DNA from: PVC group bacterium
Lineage (GTDB): Bacteria > Verrucomicrobiota > Kiritimatiellia > UBA8416 > PXDI01
DNA length: 15,248 nt
Reading direction: 5' to 3'
Assembly (NCBI GenBank): GCA_003565095.1
Contig: PXDI01000381.1
Location: 1-15,248, forward strand
Shown: positions 1-6,734 of the stretch, one piece after another
How positions within the stretch are numbered: position 1 is the first letter of the stretch
How the letters are laid out: each line of letters opens with the position of its first letter
Notes under the pieces: generated by a model
Told to the model about the DNA's origin: nothing
Seen by the model: the letters and a program-made list of their open reading frames with translations, nothing else
Database searches by the model: none
Translations under genes and position numbers: made by a program

Positions 1-1916
1 CCCCCGGGGGATATCCCGCCAACTGTTGGTGAAGCCATATCGCTTCCGAACTCGCTGGCGGTCTTTTTACCCATATGGGGGATCAGCATCAGCCCACAGC
101 TGAATTTAATCAGTAACTCTTCAAAAAGTTCCCTTACCTCATCATCATTTATTTTGTTCTTCCTTTTTTTATCTTTAATATAAAAAGGATAAAGGTATTG
201 ATCCGGGCGGCCTACAGCCAATATGCCGGCTTTACCGTAGGCCACATGCCCACCTGCCTGGGTCAGCCACAGGGACTGCATCGCCTCGGGGAAGTTGCGG
301 GGCGGATAATAAGGAACATAACGACAGCGCTCCGCTATGGCCAACAGCTCTTCTTTTCTGCGGACATCTGCAGTTTCTGCAGCTAAACGTTCAGCTTTTT
401 CAGCGTACCTGCCGGCAAAGTGCTTCATGGCATCACAACAAATGATGACCGCATTCAGGAAGTTCACCTGATCCTCAGCGCCACTTTCCCCGGAGTTAAT
501 ATCTTTTAATTTTTGCGCGGCACGTTTCTTTACTCCGGAAAAACCCTCCCGTAAAATATTTTTATGTCCTAATATGAGGTGGCCCTGAACATCAAAAATA
601 TTTGTCAGCAGAGCCGGATTATTGTAGAGCACCTCGGTTAAACCCTTCCAGGCATAAACAGGGCCGGCTACGGAGTCGGAAGCAAATACTTCCACCATTT
701 TTTTCATATTCAGACTTTTTCTTCTCTTATAAAGGTCTTTTGGGTGAAAACTCAAAGAATAATAGAGCCCGTGCTCTTTGAAGAGTTTTTTCTTCTTTTC
801 GCGTAGTGTTTTACCATGCCAGTAAGGCAATATTTTCGTTTTCAGCTCCCGGCGTCCCCGGTCGGTGGCAAACAAGTAAAGCACCCCGGCTTTCTGTGTT
901 GACCCGCCGCCGAAATAAACACGCTCCAACCCCGCCCATGAATCATAGATGGCCTCAGCATTATCACGGCAGAATTCTCCGAGATAATCCATAATCTCAA
1001 CTTCTTCTTCAGGAATCCTTCCGGTCCAGTCCGGCCCCACATTGATCAGGTAATTGCCGCCATGCGTGATGGTATCGATAAAGAAGCGCAGGATATCCTC
1101 TTTGCGCCGATAGGGATCGGTTGAATCTTTGACATATTGCCAATGATTGGAATCACGCAGGGTATCACAAACCTCAAATGGCGCCTCACCGCGCTCGCGG
1201 CGGATTACCGGAATGTTCTGCTCGGGATTACTGTACATGCCGCCATACGGCAATCCGTAGCGGTTGTTGAGCACGATTCGCGGATTGGCGCGCAGCACAA
1301 TATCGATCATATCTTCCGATTGCAGCCGCTCTCCGGTTGTGCCCCAGTTCTCATCCGTCCAGAATTGATCAATTTCGCCGTAATTATTCATTAGTTCGCG
1401 CAGTTTGGCATTACGCTTCTCAATATAGCGTGCCCAGGCGGCATCGCGTTTGACCGGATCTGTTTCGCAAAAGCCTTCGCGATCCATCTCCGCGCAGAAA
1501 TCCGGGTCACCCCAGTCACGGTGTCCCATGTAAAGGCCCACTTTCAATCCGGCGGAACGCAAGCCGGCGCACCACTCACGCACAATATCCTTGCCGCAGG
1601 GCGACATGCTGGTGATCGAGCGCTCCGGTTCAATCGCCGTATCCCACAAAGGAAAACCAACGGCATGCCGGGCGGTCAGCACGGCATAGCGTGCGCCCCA
1701 GCGCCTGAACAGCGCCGCCCATTCCGCCATGTCGAAATTCTCGCAGGTCATCCGTGAGGCCCGCTCGCGGGTTTCTTCCATGCTCATGGCGCGGGAGCCT
1801 TCCTGCAAGCGTGCTTTACGCTCGTCGCGATCCTTTTGCGACATAGTTGAGAACAGACCCCAATGTACAAAAATGCCGAGTTTTGCCGCCGGGAACCAAG
1901 GGGTGATGAATGCCAT
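1..1916 (-). CDS. GH29-type alpha-L-fucosidase domain joined in frame to a glycyl radical enzyme (partial)
   Basis: The minus frame opened by ATG at 1916-1914 (AGGAG about 7 bases upstream) has no stop for 638 codons and leaves the window at the left edge. Residues 7-325 match the GH29 alpha-L-fucosidase barrel: GIFVHWGLFS (14-23), YAVLTARHAVGF (77-88), probable nucleophile Asp188 in FWTDENW, GGNYLINVGPDWTGRIP (286-302) and EAIY (321-324). There is no signal peptide, so it should be cytoplasmic. Residues ~355-638 match the N-terminal half of the pyruvate formate-lyase/glycyl radical family: ILPYWHGKTL (362-371), GHLILGHKNILREG (445-458), FLNAVIICCDAMKHFAGRYA (486-505), VPYYPPRNFPEAMQSLW (534-550), GRPDQYLYPFY (569-579). 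The catalytic Cys and radical Gly would lie beyond the edge. The fucosidase lacks its usual C-terminal beta domain and the radical enzyme lacks roughly its first 100 residues. Domain identities are firm; whether the join is biological is open. Confidence 0.8.
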   Translation of the reverse strand, partial: MAFITPWFPAAKLGIFVHWGLFSTMSQKDRDERKARLQEGSRAMSMEETRERASRMTCENFDMAEWAALFRRWGARYAVLTARHAVGFPLWDTAIEPERSITSMSPCGKDIVREWCAGLRSAGLKVGLYMGHRDWGDPDFCAEMDREGFCETDPVKRDAAWARYIEKRNAKLRELMNNYGEIDQFWTDENWGTTGERLQSEDMIDIVLRANPRIVLNNRYGLPYGGMYSNPEQNIPVIRRERGEAPFEVCDTLRDSNHWQYVKDSTDPYRRKEDILRFFIDTITHGGNYLINVGPDWTGRIPEEEVEIMDYLGEFCRDNAEAIYDSWAGLERVYFGGGSTQKAGVLYLFATDRGRRELKTKILPYWHGKTLREKKKKLFKEHGLYYSLSFHPKDLYKRRKSLNMKKMVEVFASDSVAGPVYAWKGLTEVLYNNPALLTNIFDVQGHLILGHKNILREGFSGVKKRAAQKLKDINSGESGAEDQVNFLNAVIICCDAMKHFAGRYAEKAERLAAETADVRRKEELLAIAERCRYVPYYPPRNFPEAMQSLWLTQAGGHVAYGKAGILAVGRPDQYLYPFYIKDKKRKNKINDDEVRELFEELLIKFSCGLMLIPHMGKKTASEFGSDMASPTVGGISPG

Positions 1917-1960
1917 TTCCGTGCTCCTTTCAAACGTTTCAGATTCAGTTGATGTCAAGC

Positions 1961-1989
1961 AAGCTATGTCAGCCATGTTTTGCCGTCAA
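1961..1989 (-). promoter_or_regulatory. candidate promoter for the fucosidase/glycyl radical gene
   Basis: On the minus strand TTGACG (1989-1984) is followed after 17 bases by TAGCTT (1966-1961), about 45 bases before the ATG. The -35 fits well and the -10 is weak. A perfect TTGACA (1959-1954) also occurs but has no -10 at the right distance. This is a motif match only. Confidence 0.28.
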
Positions 1990-2035
1990 GCTTTTCGGCC
2001 TTTTGCCGGCAATAAAGAAAGGCTGTGCCTACGGC

Positions 2036-2041
2036 TATAAT
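2036..2041 (+). promoter_or_regulatory. candidate -10 box upstream of glutamine synthetase
   Basis: A perfect TATAAT lies 69 bases before the glnA ATG in the divergent intergenic region (1917-2110), but no good -35 is found 16-18 bases upstream. A second possibility is CATAAT at 2085-2090 with TTGACT at 2066-2071, whose 13-base spacing is too short for a standard sigma-70 site. No NtrC/sigma-54 consensus was seen. Confidence 0.25.
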
Positions 2042-2110
2042 CTTGCCTTTGGCGGGATAATCTGTTTGACTGCGCGGGTATATGCATAATCCTTTCTAAA
2101 AGGGGAACCC

Positions 2111-3478
2111 ATGAAGAAAACCGGAGAACTTGAGGCGGTACTGGCAGAGGCTGCTAAGCACGGTATCCGCACCGTGGACTTGCAGTTCGTTGATGTGTTT
2201 GGAAATCTGAAATGCAAAACAGTTTCTTTTGATGAATTCGTTCACGAAAAAGAGTATCTAAAGGGTTACGGGGTTGACGGATCATCAATTAATGGTTACG
2301 GCATACCGATCGAGGAGTCGGAGCTGATTATTATGCCGGATCCCGGTACTTTTGTTGTTCTGCCGTGGGCAAAGGATGTTTCAAGGGTCATTTGTGATGT
2401 ACATACTCCGTCATTGGACCGCAGCCCGAGCCGGCCGTTTGTCGGGGATTCGCGCTCCATCCTGAAGAATGTGATCGAATCCATTCCCGCGGTACTCGAT
2501 GAATACTGCCCTGAACGCCCGGATAATTCGTTTTATCAATGCCACGTGGCCACCGAACTGGAATTCTTTGTATTAGACCGGAACCGGCAGAAAATTGATA
2601 ATCTGGGCTATTTTGATGCGCCGACTGCTGCTATGCGCGATTTTCTTACCCAGGTGATGGAGTGTATGAATGCAATGGGAATCCGTTACGAAGTTTATCA
2701 TCATGAGGTGGCCCCGTCACAGTTTGAGTTCGATTTCCGTTATGGCGAAGCCCTGACTATCGCGGATGCAACAATCACCCTGAAAGACATCATCCGTAAT
2801 TATGCCGTCCGTAATGAAATGATCGCAACATTCATGCCCAAGCCGTTTTTCGGAATGAACGGCAGCGGAATGCATTGTCATTTCAATCTTTCCCTTTATG
2901 CGCCGCGCAAAGACGGCGGCATGCAGAAAACCAATATTTTCAATGAGCCAGGCACAGACCGGCTTTCAGATATTGCGCTGTATTTTATTGGCGGATTAAT
3001 GAAGCACGCGAGAGCCATCACGGCTGTTACCAATCCGATTTGCAACAGCTATAAACGGCTTGTTCCGGGGTGGGAGGCGCCGGTTAATATTGCCTGGGGC
3101 AGAAAAAACCGGACGGCATTGATTCGTGTACCGCACGGGGATCCCCGTGCCAGCCGTTGTGAATACCGTTCGCCAGATCCGGCCTGTAACCCGTATCTGG
3201 CCTTTGCCGCAATGCTGGCGGCCGGGTTGGATGGTGTGAAAAACCGGATTGATCCGGGGGATGTTACTGAACAGGATCTGTTTCATAATCCGCAGGATGT
3301 TCCCACGCTGCCCGGGTCGCTTGATGAAGCGCTCGATTGTTTCGAGCAGGATCAGGTGCTATGTGAGGCGCTTGGTGCGCATATAGTGGAGAGTTTTGTC
3401 AAAGGCAAACGCGAGGAAGCCCGCACATACCGTATCCGGCCTTCAAATATTGACTTTGAGATGTATCTGGATGTCTGA
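2111..3478 (+). CDS. glnA: type I glutamine synthetase
   Basis: This enzyme makes glutamine from glutamate, ammonia and ATP in the cytoplasm. The 455 residues are near the usual type I length (~440-470). The N-terminal beta-grasp part holds the VDGSSINGYG loop (55-64). The catalytic part holds ATELEFFVL (147-155), YHHEVAPSQFEFDF (196-209), the ATP/metal motif FFGMNGSGMHCHFN (246-259), NSYKRLVPGWEAPVN (312-326), NRTALIRVP (333-341) and RCEYRSPDPACNPYLA (349-364), the last carrying the conserved active-site Arg/Glu residues. The stretch where GlnA enzymes regulated by adenylylation carry an NLYDLP-like Tyr loop reads FHNPQDVPTL (391-400) with no Tyr, so adenylylation control is unlikely. A purine-rich AAAGGGG precedes the ATG. 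It is transcribed divergently from the fucosidase gene. The symbol reflects family; a GlnA-like paralogue acting on another amine cannot be excluded. Confidence 0.92.
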   Translation: MKKTGELEAVLAEAAKHGIRTVDLQFVDVFGNLKCKTVSFDEFVHEKEYLKGYGVDGSSINGYGIPIEESELIIMPDPGTFVVLPWAKDVSRVICDVHTPSLDRSPSRPFVGDSRSILKNVIESIPAVLDEYCPERPDNSFYQCHVATELEFFVLDRNRQKIDNLGYFDAPTAAMRDFLTQVMECMNAMGIRYEVYHHEVAPSQFEFDFRYGEALTIADATITLKDIIRNYAVRNEMIATFMPKPFFGMNGSGMHCHFNLSLYAPRKDGGMQKTNIFNEPGTDRLSDIALYFIGGLMKHARAITAVTNPICNSYKRLVPGWEAPVNIAWGRKNRTALIRVPHGDPRASRCEYRSPDPACNPYLAFAAMLAAGLDGVKNRIDPGDVTEQDLFHNPQDVPTLPGSLDEALDCFEQDQVLCEALGAHIVESFVKGKREEARTYRIRPSNIDFEMYLDV

Positions 3479-3595
3479 CAGTGAAGCCGGGCGGGGACCG
3501 TTTTGCGGTGCGAATTGGATTGACTGTGATGCGCTTTCATAAGAAAACAGTATTTATGCACAAGCCAGGCAGGTATTGAAAAAGGGAGACCAACA

Positions 3596-4318
3596 ATGGC
3601 TATAATGGATTCAATTAAGGGTTTGTTTGGAAAATTCAGCGGCGGGGATTCCGCCCCGCAGGTAGATCGCGCTGCGCTCGAGGCGCAAGTACGCGCCTCC
3701 GAGCTGTTTAAGCTGCTGCCGAGCGAGAATATTCAGGCGATGCTTGATCATATGGCGCCGAAAAAGGTCAAGGCCGGGCAGGCGGTAATAACCCAGGGCG
3801 AGGAAGGCGACTTTTATGCGTTAATCGTCGAAGGGAAGGCGAAAGTGACGCGCACTGAGCCGGGCAGGCCTGAACCGCAACTGCTGGCTGAATTAGCTCC
3901 GCCGGCGGGGGTGGGCGAGGATGCATTGCTTTCAAACGCACCGCGGAATGCTTCGGTGGTGATGATTGATGACGGGCTGGTTATGCATCTGTCGCGGGAT
4001 GCTTTCAATGATTATGTCAAGGAGCCGGTCTTGACGTGGTACTCGGCGGTTGATGCTTTGCAGAAGGTCAAAGGCGGTGCCGTATGGCTGGATGTCCGTG
4101 AGGGCCGGGAATTGAGCGATAACCTTGCCGGGGCCGTTCATATACCGTTGACGGTTCTGCGTAACCGGCTGGCTGAACTGGATAATGCCAAGGAGTATAT
4201 TTGCTATTGCGAGAACGGGCGTTTCAGCTCATCCGCCGCTTTCATTCTTCATTCTAAAGGGCTCAAGGCCGGTGTTTTGCGCGGCGGATTACGCCGTATG
4301 AAACAGCGCGGTGCGTAG
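3596..4318 (+). CDS. cyclic-nucleotide-binding domain plus rhodanese domain protein
   Basis: The 240-residue soluble protein has two domains. Residues ~33-140 are a CRP-type cyclic-nucleotide-binding fold: GEEGDFYALIVEGKAKV (68-84) and a phosphate-binding cassette GVGEDALLSNAPRNASV (105-121). Residues ~145-236 are a rhodanese (sulfurtransferase) domain: WLDVREGREL (164-173), GAVHIPL (179-185) and the active-site loop YCENGRFSS with candidate catalytic Cys205. There is no DNA-binding helix-turn-helix, so it is not a CRP-type transcription factor. By family knowledge the likely role is sulfane-sulfur chemistry gated by a small nucleotide ligand; the ligand and acceptor are unknown. AGGGAG sits about 8 bases before the ATG. 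It lies 117 bases after glnA and 35 bases before the sugar transferase gene, so it is probably co-transcribed with the latter. Confidence 0.85.
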   Translation: MAIMDSIKGLFGKFSGGDSAPQVDRAALEAQVRASELFKLLPSENIQAMLDHMAPKKVKAGQAVITQGEEGDFYALIVEGKAKVTRTEPGRPEPQLLAELAPPAGVGEDALLSNAPRNASVVMIDDGLVMHLSRDAFNDYVKEPVLTWYSAVDALQKVKGGAVWLDVREGRELSDNLAGAVHIPLTVLRNRLAELDNAKEYICYCENGRFSSSAAFILHSKGLKAGVLRGGLRRMKQRGA

Positions 4319-4353
4319 CATAATTTTCTGCAGACCGGCCGCCGGGAGCACTG

Positions 4354-5766
4354 ATGAGAAAACGTGACACTTTTGACATGCTGGCATGCAGCGTGGCGGT
4401 AATCATGGACGCGCTCGCCGTCTACGGCGGTTTTATGCTGGCAACATGGCTGCGCCTTGATTCGGGGCTGATCCCGGTTGTACGTGAGCCTCCCGTTAAT
4501 TACCTGCGGCTGTATGCGATCGGGGCATTTTTTGCGACCGGTGTTTTTCTGCTGGTTTTCCGCTCGCGCGGTTTGTATGTCCGGCCGCAGACCGGCTCGT
4601 TCCCGACCAAAATCCCGCGCATCATAAATGCCGTTTTCTGGGGAATTCTGCTAACCGTTGTAATGGCTTTCTCAGTACAGAACGAGGCCGAGTTCTCGCG
4701 TCTGGTGATTGCGCTGGCGGCTTTTACTGTGCTGATACTGGTTATGCTGGAACGCTGGATAATGTTCCGCATCGAATGGAACCTGGCGCGCCACAGCCGT
4801 AAGACCAATCGCGTAATGATCGTGGGAACCGATTCCGTGGCAGCGCATGTGATGAACACACTGGCCCACGAACCGATGTTGCGCTCACGCGCGACATGTT
4901 TTTTGCGGACTAATGACCAGCCGCCGGATCCGCGCATACCGCCTGAACAAATCGCCGGAGATTTAGGGGAGATTGAACAGATAATCAGTCGCAACCCGGT
5001 GGATCAGCTCATCCTGACCGATCCGCGCCTTGAACATGAACGGATTGTTGACCTGATCGTGTTATGTGAAAAGAATCTGATGGTTTTCAATATGGTGCCC
5101 GATCTTTTCCGTATTATGACTTGCAGCATGGATGTGCAGACTATTGAAGATATCCCGTTGCTGGGGGTCGGCCGCTGGCCGCTTGACTATTTCTGGAACC
5201 GTGTTGTCAAAAGAATCGAAGATGTCGCCGGCGCACTGTTCGGTTTGATTCTCTCCGCGCCGGTAATCGCGGTGGCGGCATTATTCATCAAACGCGAATC
5301 ACCCGGTCCGGTCTTTTTCCGTCAAGAACGTTGCGGGGAAGACGGCCGATCATTCATACTATATAAACTGCGGACGATGCAGGTTGATGCCGAGGACAAA
5401 ACCGGTCCGGTTTTTGCCGCACCCGGTGATACCCGGACTACGCGGGTGGGTGCTTTTCTGCGCCGGCATAATCTGGATGAACTGCCGCAGTTATGGAATG
5501 TGTTGAAAGGGGATATGGGGCTGGTCGGACCGCGTCCCGAACGCCCGCATTTTGTGGAGCAGTTCCGTGATCAGATTCAACGCTATATGTGGCGTCACAT
5601 TGCCAAACCGGGGATGACCGGCTGGGCGCAGGTGAATGGTTTGCGCGGAAATACCAGCATTGAAGAACGCATTAAATATGATCTCTATTACCTCGAAAAC
5701 TGGTCGCTGGCTTTCGATTTTAAAATACTTGTACGCACGGTCTTTGCTAATGAGAATGCGTATTGA
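4354..5766 (+). CDS. polyprenyl-phosphate hexose-1-phosphate transferase (WbaP/WcaJ family)
   Basis: This membrane enzyme transfers a sugar-1-phosphate from a nucleotide sugar to undecaprenyl phosphate, the first step of exopolysaccharide, capsule or O-antigen repeat synthesis. The 470 residues show the large-family layout: four predicted N-terminal membrane segments (~10-32, 50-70, 90-106, 112-132), a Rossmann-like domain starting at RVMIVGTD (153-160), a membrane re-entrant helix (~290-312), and the C-terminal catalytic domain. Catalytic motifs are IKRESPGPVFFRQ (312-324), YKLRTMQ (347-353), LDELPQLWNVLKGDMGLVGP (384-403), PGMTGWAQVNG (429-439) and DLYYLENWS (453-461). The start is ATG with GGGAG six bases upstream. 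No glycosyltransferase or polymerase genes are adjacent, so the sugar and final polymer cannot be told. Confidence 0.92.
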   Translation: MRKRDTFDMLACSVAVIMDALAVYGGFMLATWLRLDSGLIPVVREPPVNYLRLYAIGAFFATGVFLLVFRSRGLYVRPQTGSFPTKIPRIINAVFWGILLTVVMAFSVQNEAEFSRLVIALAAFTVLILVMLERWIMFRIEWNLARHSRKTNRVMIVGTDSVAAHVMNTLAHEPMLRSRATCFLRTNDQPPDPRIPPEQIAGDLGEIEQIISRNPVDQLILTDPRLEHERIVDLIVLCEKNLMVFNMVPDLFRIMTCSMDVQTIEDIPLLGVGRWPLDYFWNRVVKRIEDVAGALFGLILSAPVIAVAALFIKRESPGPVFFRQERCGEDGRSFILYKLRTMQVDAEDKTGPVFAAPGDTRTTRVGAFLRRHNLDELPQLWNVLKGDMGLVGPRPERPHFVEQFRDQIQRYMWRHIAKPGMTGWAQVNGLRGNTSIEERIKYDLYYLENWSLAFDFKILVRTVFANENAY

Positions 5767-5820
5767 AAGGTTGAAAGGTTACAAGGTTACAAGGTAGCAA
5801 GGTAGCAAGGGACGGAAGGG
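5765..5820 (+). repeat. 8-bp degenerate tandem repeat
   Basis: Starting on the stop codon of the sugar transferase gene, octamers follow in register: GAAAGGTT twice, ACAAGGTT, ACAAGGTA, GCAAGGTA, GCAAGGGA, then a decaying copy. Each unit differs from its neighbour by one or two bases. No open frame or RNA family is recognised here. Confidence 0.85.
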
Positions 5821-5840
5821 AAAGACTGAAGACGGGAAGG

Positions 5841-5882
5841 GGTTAGGGGTTAGGGGTTAGGCGTTAGGGATTAGGGGTTAGG
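5841..5882 (+). repeat. G-rich heptamer repeat (telomere-like), possible G-quadruplex
   Basis: There are six consecutive 7-bp units: GGTTAGG three times, CGTTAGG, GATTAGG, GGTTAGG. With the preceding GGGAAGG (5834-5840) this gives runs of four Gs separated by TTA, fitting a G-quadruplex pattern on the plus strand. It lies within the repeat-filled gap between the sugar transferase and the PAP2-family gene. Confidence 0.85.
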
Positions 5883-5886
5883 GGAA

Positions 5887-5914
5887 AGACCTTAGACCAT
5901 AGACCTTAGACCCG
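5887..5914 (+). repeat. 7-bp AGACCTT tandem repeat
   Basis: Four heptamers in a row: AGACCTT, AGACCAT, AGACCTT, AGACCCG. The AGAC core recurs nearby (AGACTGAAGAC at 5823-5833; GCAGACTACAGACTGC at 5971-5986) and, on the opposite strand, in the nqrB tail. Confidence 0.75.
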
Positions 5915-5918
5915 AAAT

Positions 5919-5952
5919 CTTTGTCGCGAGCTTTGTCGCGAGCTTTGTCGAC
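5919..5952 (+). repeat. 12-bp CTTTGTCGCGAG tandem repeat
   Basis: Two exact 12-bp copies (5919-5930, 5931-5942) and a partial third ending GTCGAC (5943-5952). It is part of the low-complexity gap that ends at the ribosome-binding site of the next gene. Confidence 0.85.
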
Positions 5953-6013
5953 CTGAGGCAGAGTGGAGACGCAGACTACAGACTGCAAGTAGCGGGAATA
6001 GGGGTGGTTGGAT

Positions 6014-6484
6014 ATGAATAATTTTTCCGAGCTTTTTGCGGGGCCGTATTTCTGGGCGGCCTTCTGTCCATGGGTGGTTGCCCAGATCTGTAAAATGATT
6101 TCATCTCTGGTGCAGACCCGCCGGATGGATTTGCGCTATCTGGTCAGTACCGGCGGCATGCCCAGCGCGCATTCCGCGCTGGTGATGGGGCTTTCAACCG
6201 TGGTGGGGCTAAAAGAGGGTTTCGGTTCGGCGGCGTATGCCGTTGCTTTGGGTTTTGCGGTAATTGTGATGTTTGATGCTTCAACCGTGCGGCGTGCCGC
6301 CGGCATGCAGGCCCGCCTGATCAACGAAATGGTCGACGAGCTTTTCAAGGAACACCGTTTTTCCGAGCAGAAGCTTAAGGAACTGCTGGGCCATACGAGG
6401 CTCGAAGTTTTTATGGGAATGATTGTCGGTGTGTTGACCGGCATGCTGGTCTATTCCTGGTGGGTCGCTTTTACGGTTGCTTAG
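6014..6484 (+). CDS. divergent PAP2 family membrane protein (DUF212, YuiD-like)
   Basis: The 156-residue hydrophobic protein matches the divergent PAP2/acid-phosphatase-like family. The phosphatase-like signature is STGGMPSAHSALVMGLSTVV, followed by FDASTVRRAAGMQARLIN and the C-terminal LGHTRLEVFMGMIVGVLTG. It has about four membrane segments; the SAH histidine and VRR arginine positions resemble PAP2 phosphate-binding residues. The family role is probably phosphatase activity on a lipid or polyprenyl phosphate, but it is little characterised. The in-frame TTG at 6008 was rejected as start because the AGGGGTGG at ~6000-6007 abuts it, while that site is properly spaced from ATG 6014. The gene starts directly after the repeat block, and its last 14 bases overlap the end of atpC on the other strand. 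Confidence 0.85.
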   Translation: MNNFSELFAGPYFWAAFCPWVVAQICKMISSLVQTRRMDLRYLVSTGGMPSAHSALVMGLSTVVGLKEGFGSAAYAVALGFAVIVMFDASTVRRAAGMQARLINEMVDELFKEHRFSEQKLKELLGHTRLEVFMGMIVGVLTGMLVYSWWVAFTVA

Positions 6485-6719
6485 CGCTCTTCACAAGCAG
6501 CGTCACTTTATCCTCATGCACCATCAGCGTACCCGCCCCGGTTTCCCAGACCGCACGCCCTTTGCTGCATTCCAGGATTGTCCGGCCCTGTTCCAGCGCG
6601 CATACCAATGGCTGATGCCCGGGCAGTAAAGCCATCCTTCCGCTAACAGCCGGCACATCCAGCGCGCCGGCTTCAAGCGGCGGCAAAGTCTCGGTAGGTG
6701 TTATTATTTCAATGCGCAA
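6471..6719 (-). CDS. atpC: F1-ATPase epsilon subunit, N-terminal domain only
   Basis: Epsilon sits on the gamma stalk and couples or brakes rotation of F1. The 82 residues match the N-terminal beta-sandwich: MRIEIITPTETLPPLEAG, VPAVSGRMALLPGHQPL and the end LMVHEDKVTLLVKSA. The C-terminal helical hairpin of ~130-residue epsilons, which inhibits ATP hydrolysis, is absent; short epsilons of this type are known in other lineages such as green sulfur bacteria. The start is TTG at 6719-6717 with AGAGGG about 8 bases upstream; an in-frame stop lies two codons before it, so no longer start is possible. It ends in a 14-bp convergent overlap with the PAP2-family gene. A 279-bp gap separates it from atpD, unlike the tight spacing of the other genes. 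Confidence 0.85.
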   Translation of the reverse strand: MRIEIITPTETLPPLEAGALDVPAVSGRMALLPGHQPLVCALEQGRTILECSKGRAVWETGAGTLMVHEDKVTLLVKSAKQP

Positions 6720-6734
6720 AGCTCAACCCTCTGA

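Noticed and set aside
5841..5882. Real telomere or eukaryotic contamination
   Set aside because: The array is short, degenerate and internal, flanked by bacterial genes with ribosome-binding sites.
5765..5990. CRISPR array
   Set aside because: Units are 7-12 bp, contiguous and without spacers.
6008..6013. TTG at 6008 as start of the PAP2-family gene
   Set aside because: The purine-rich site lies immediately before it; ATG 6014 has proper spacing.
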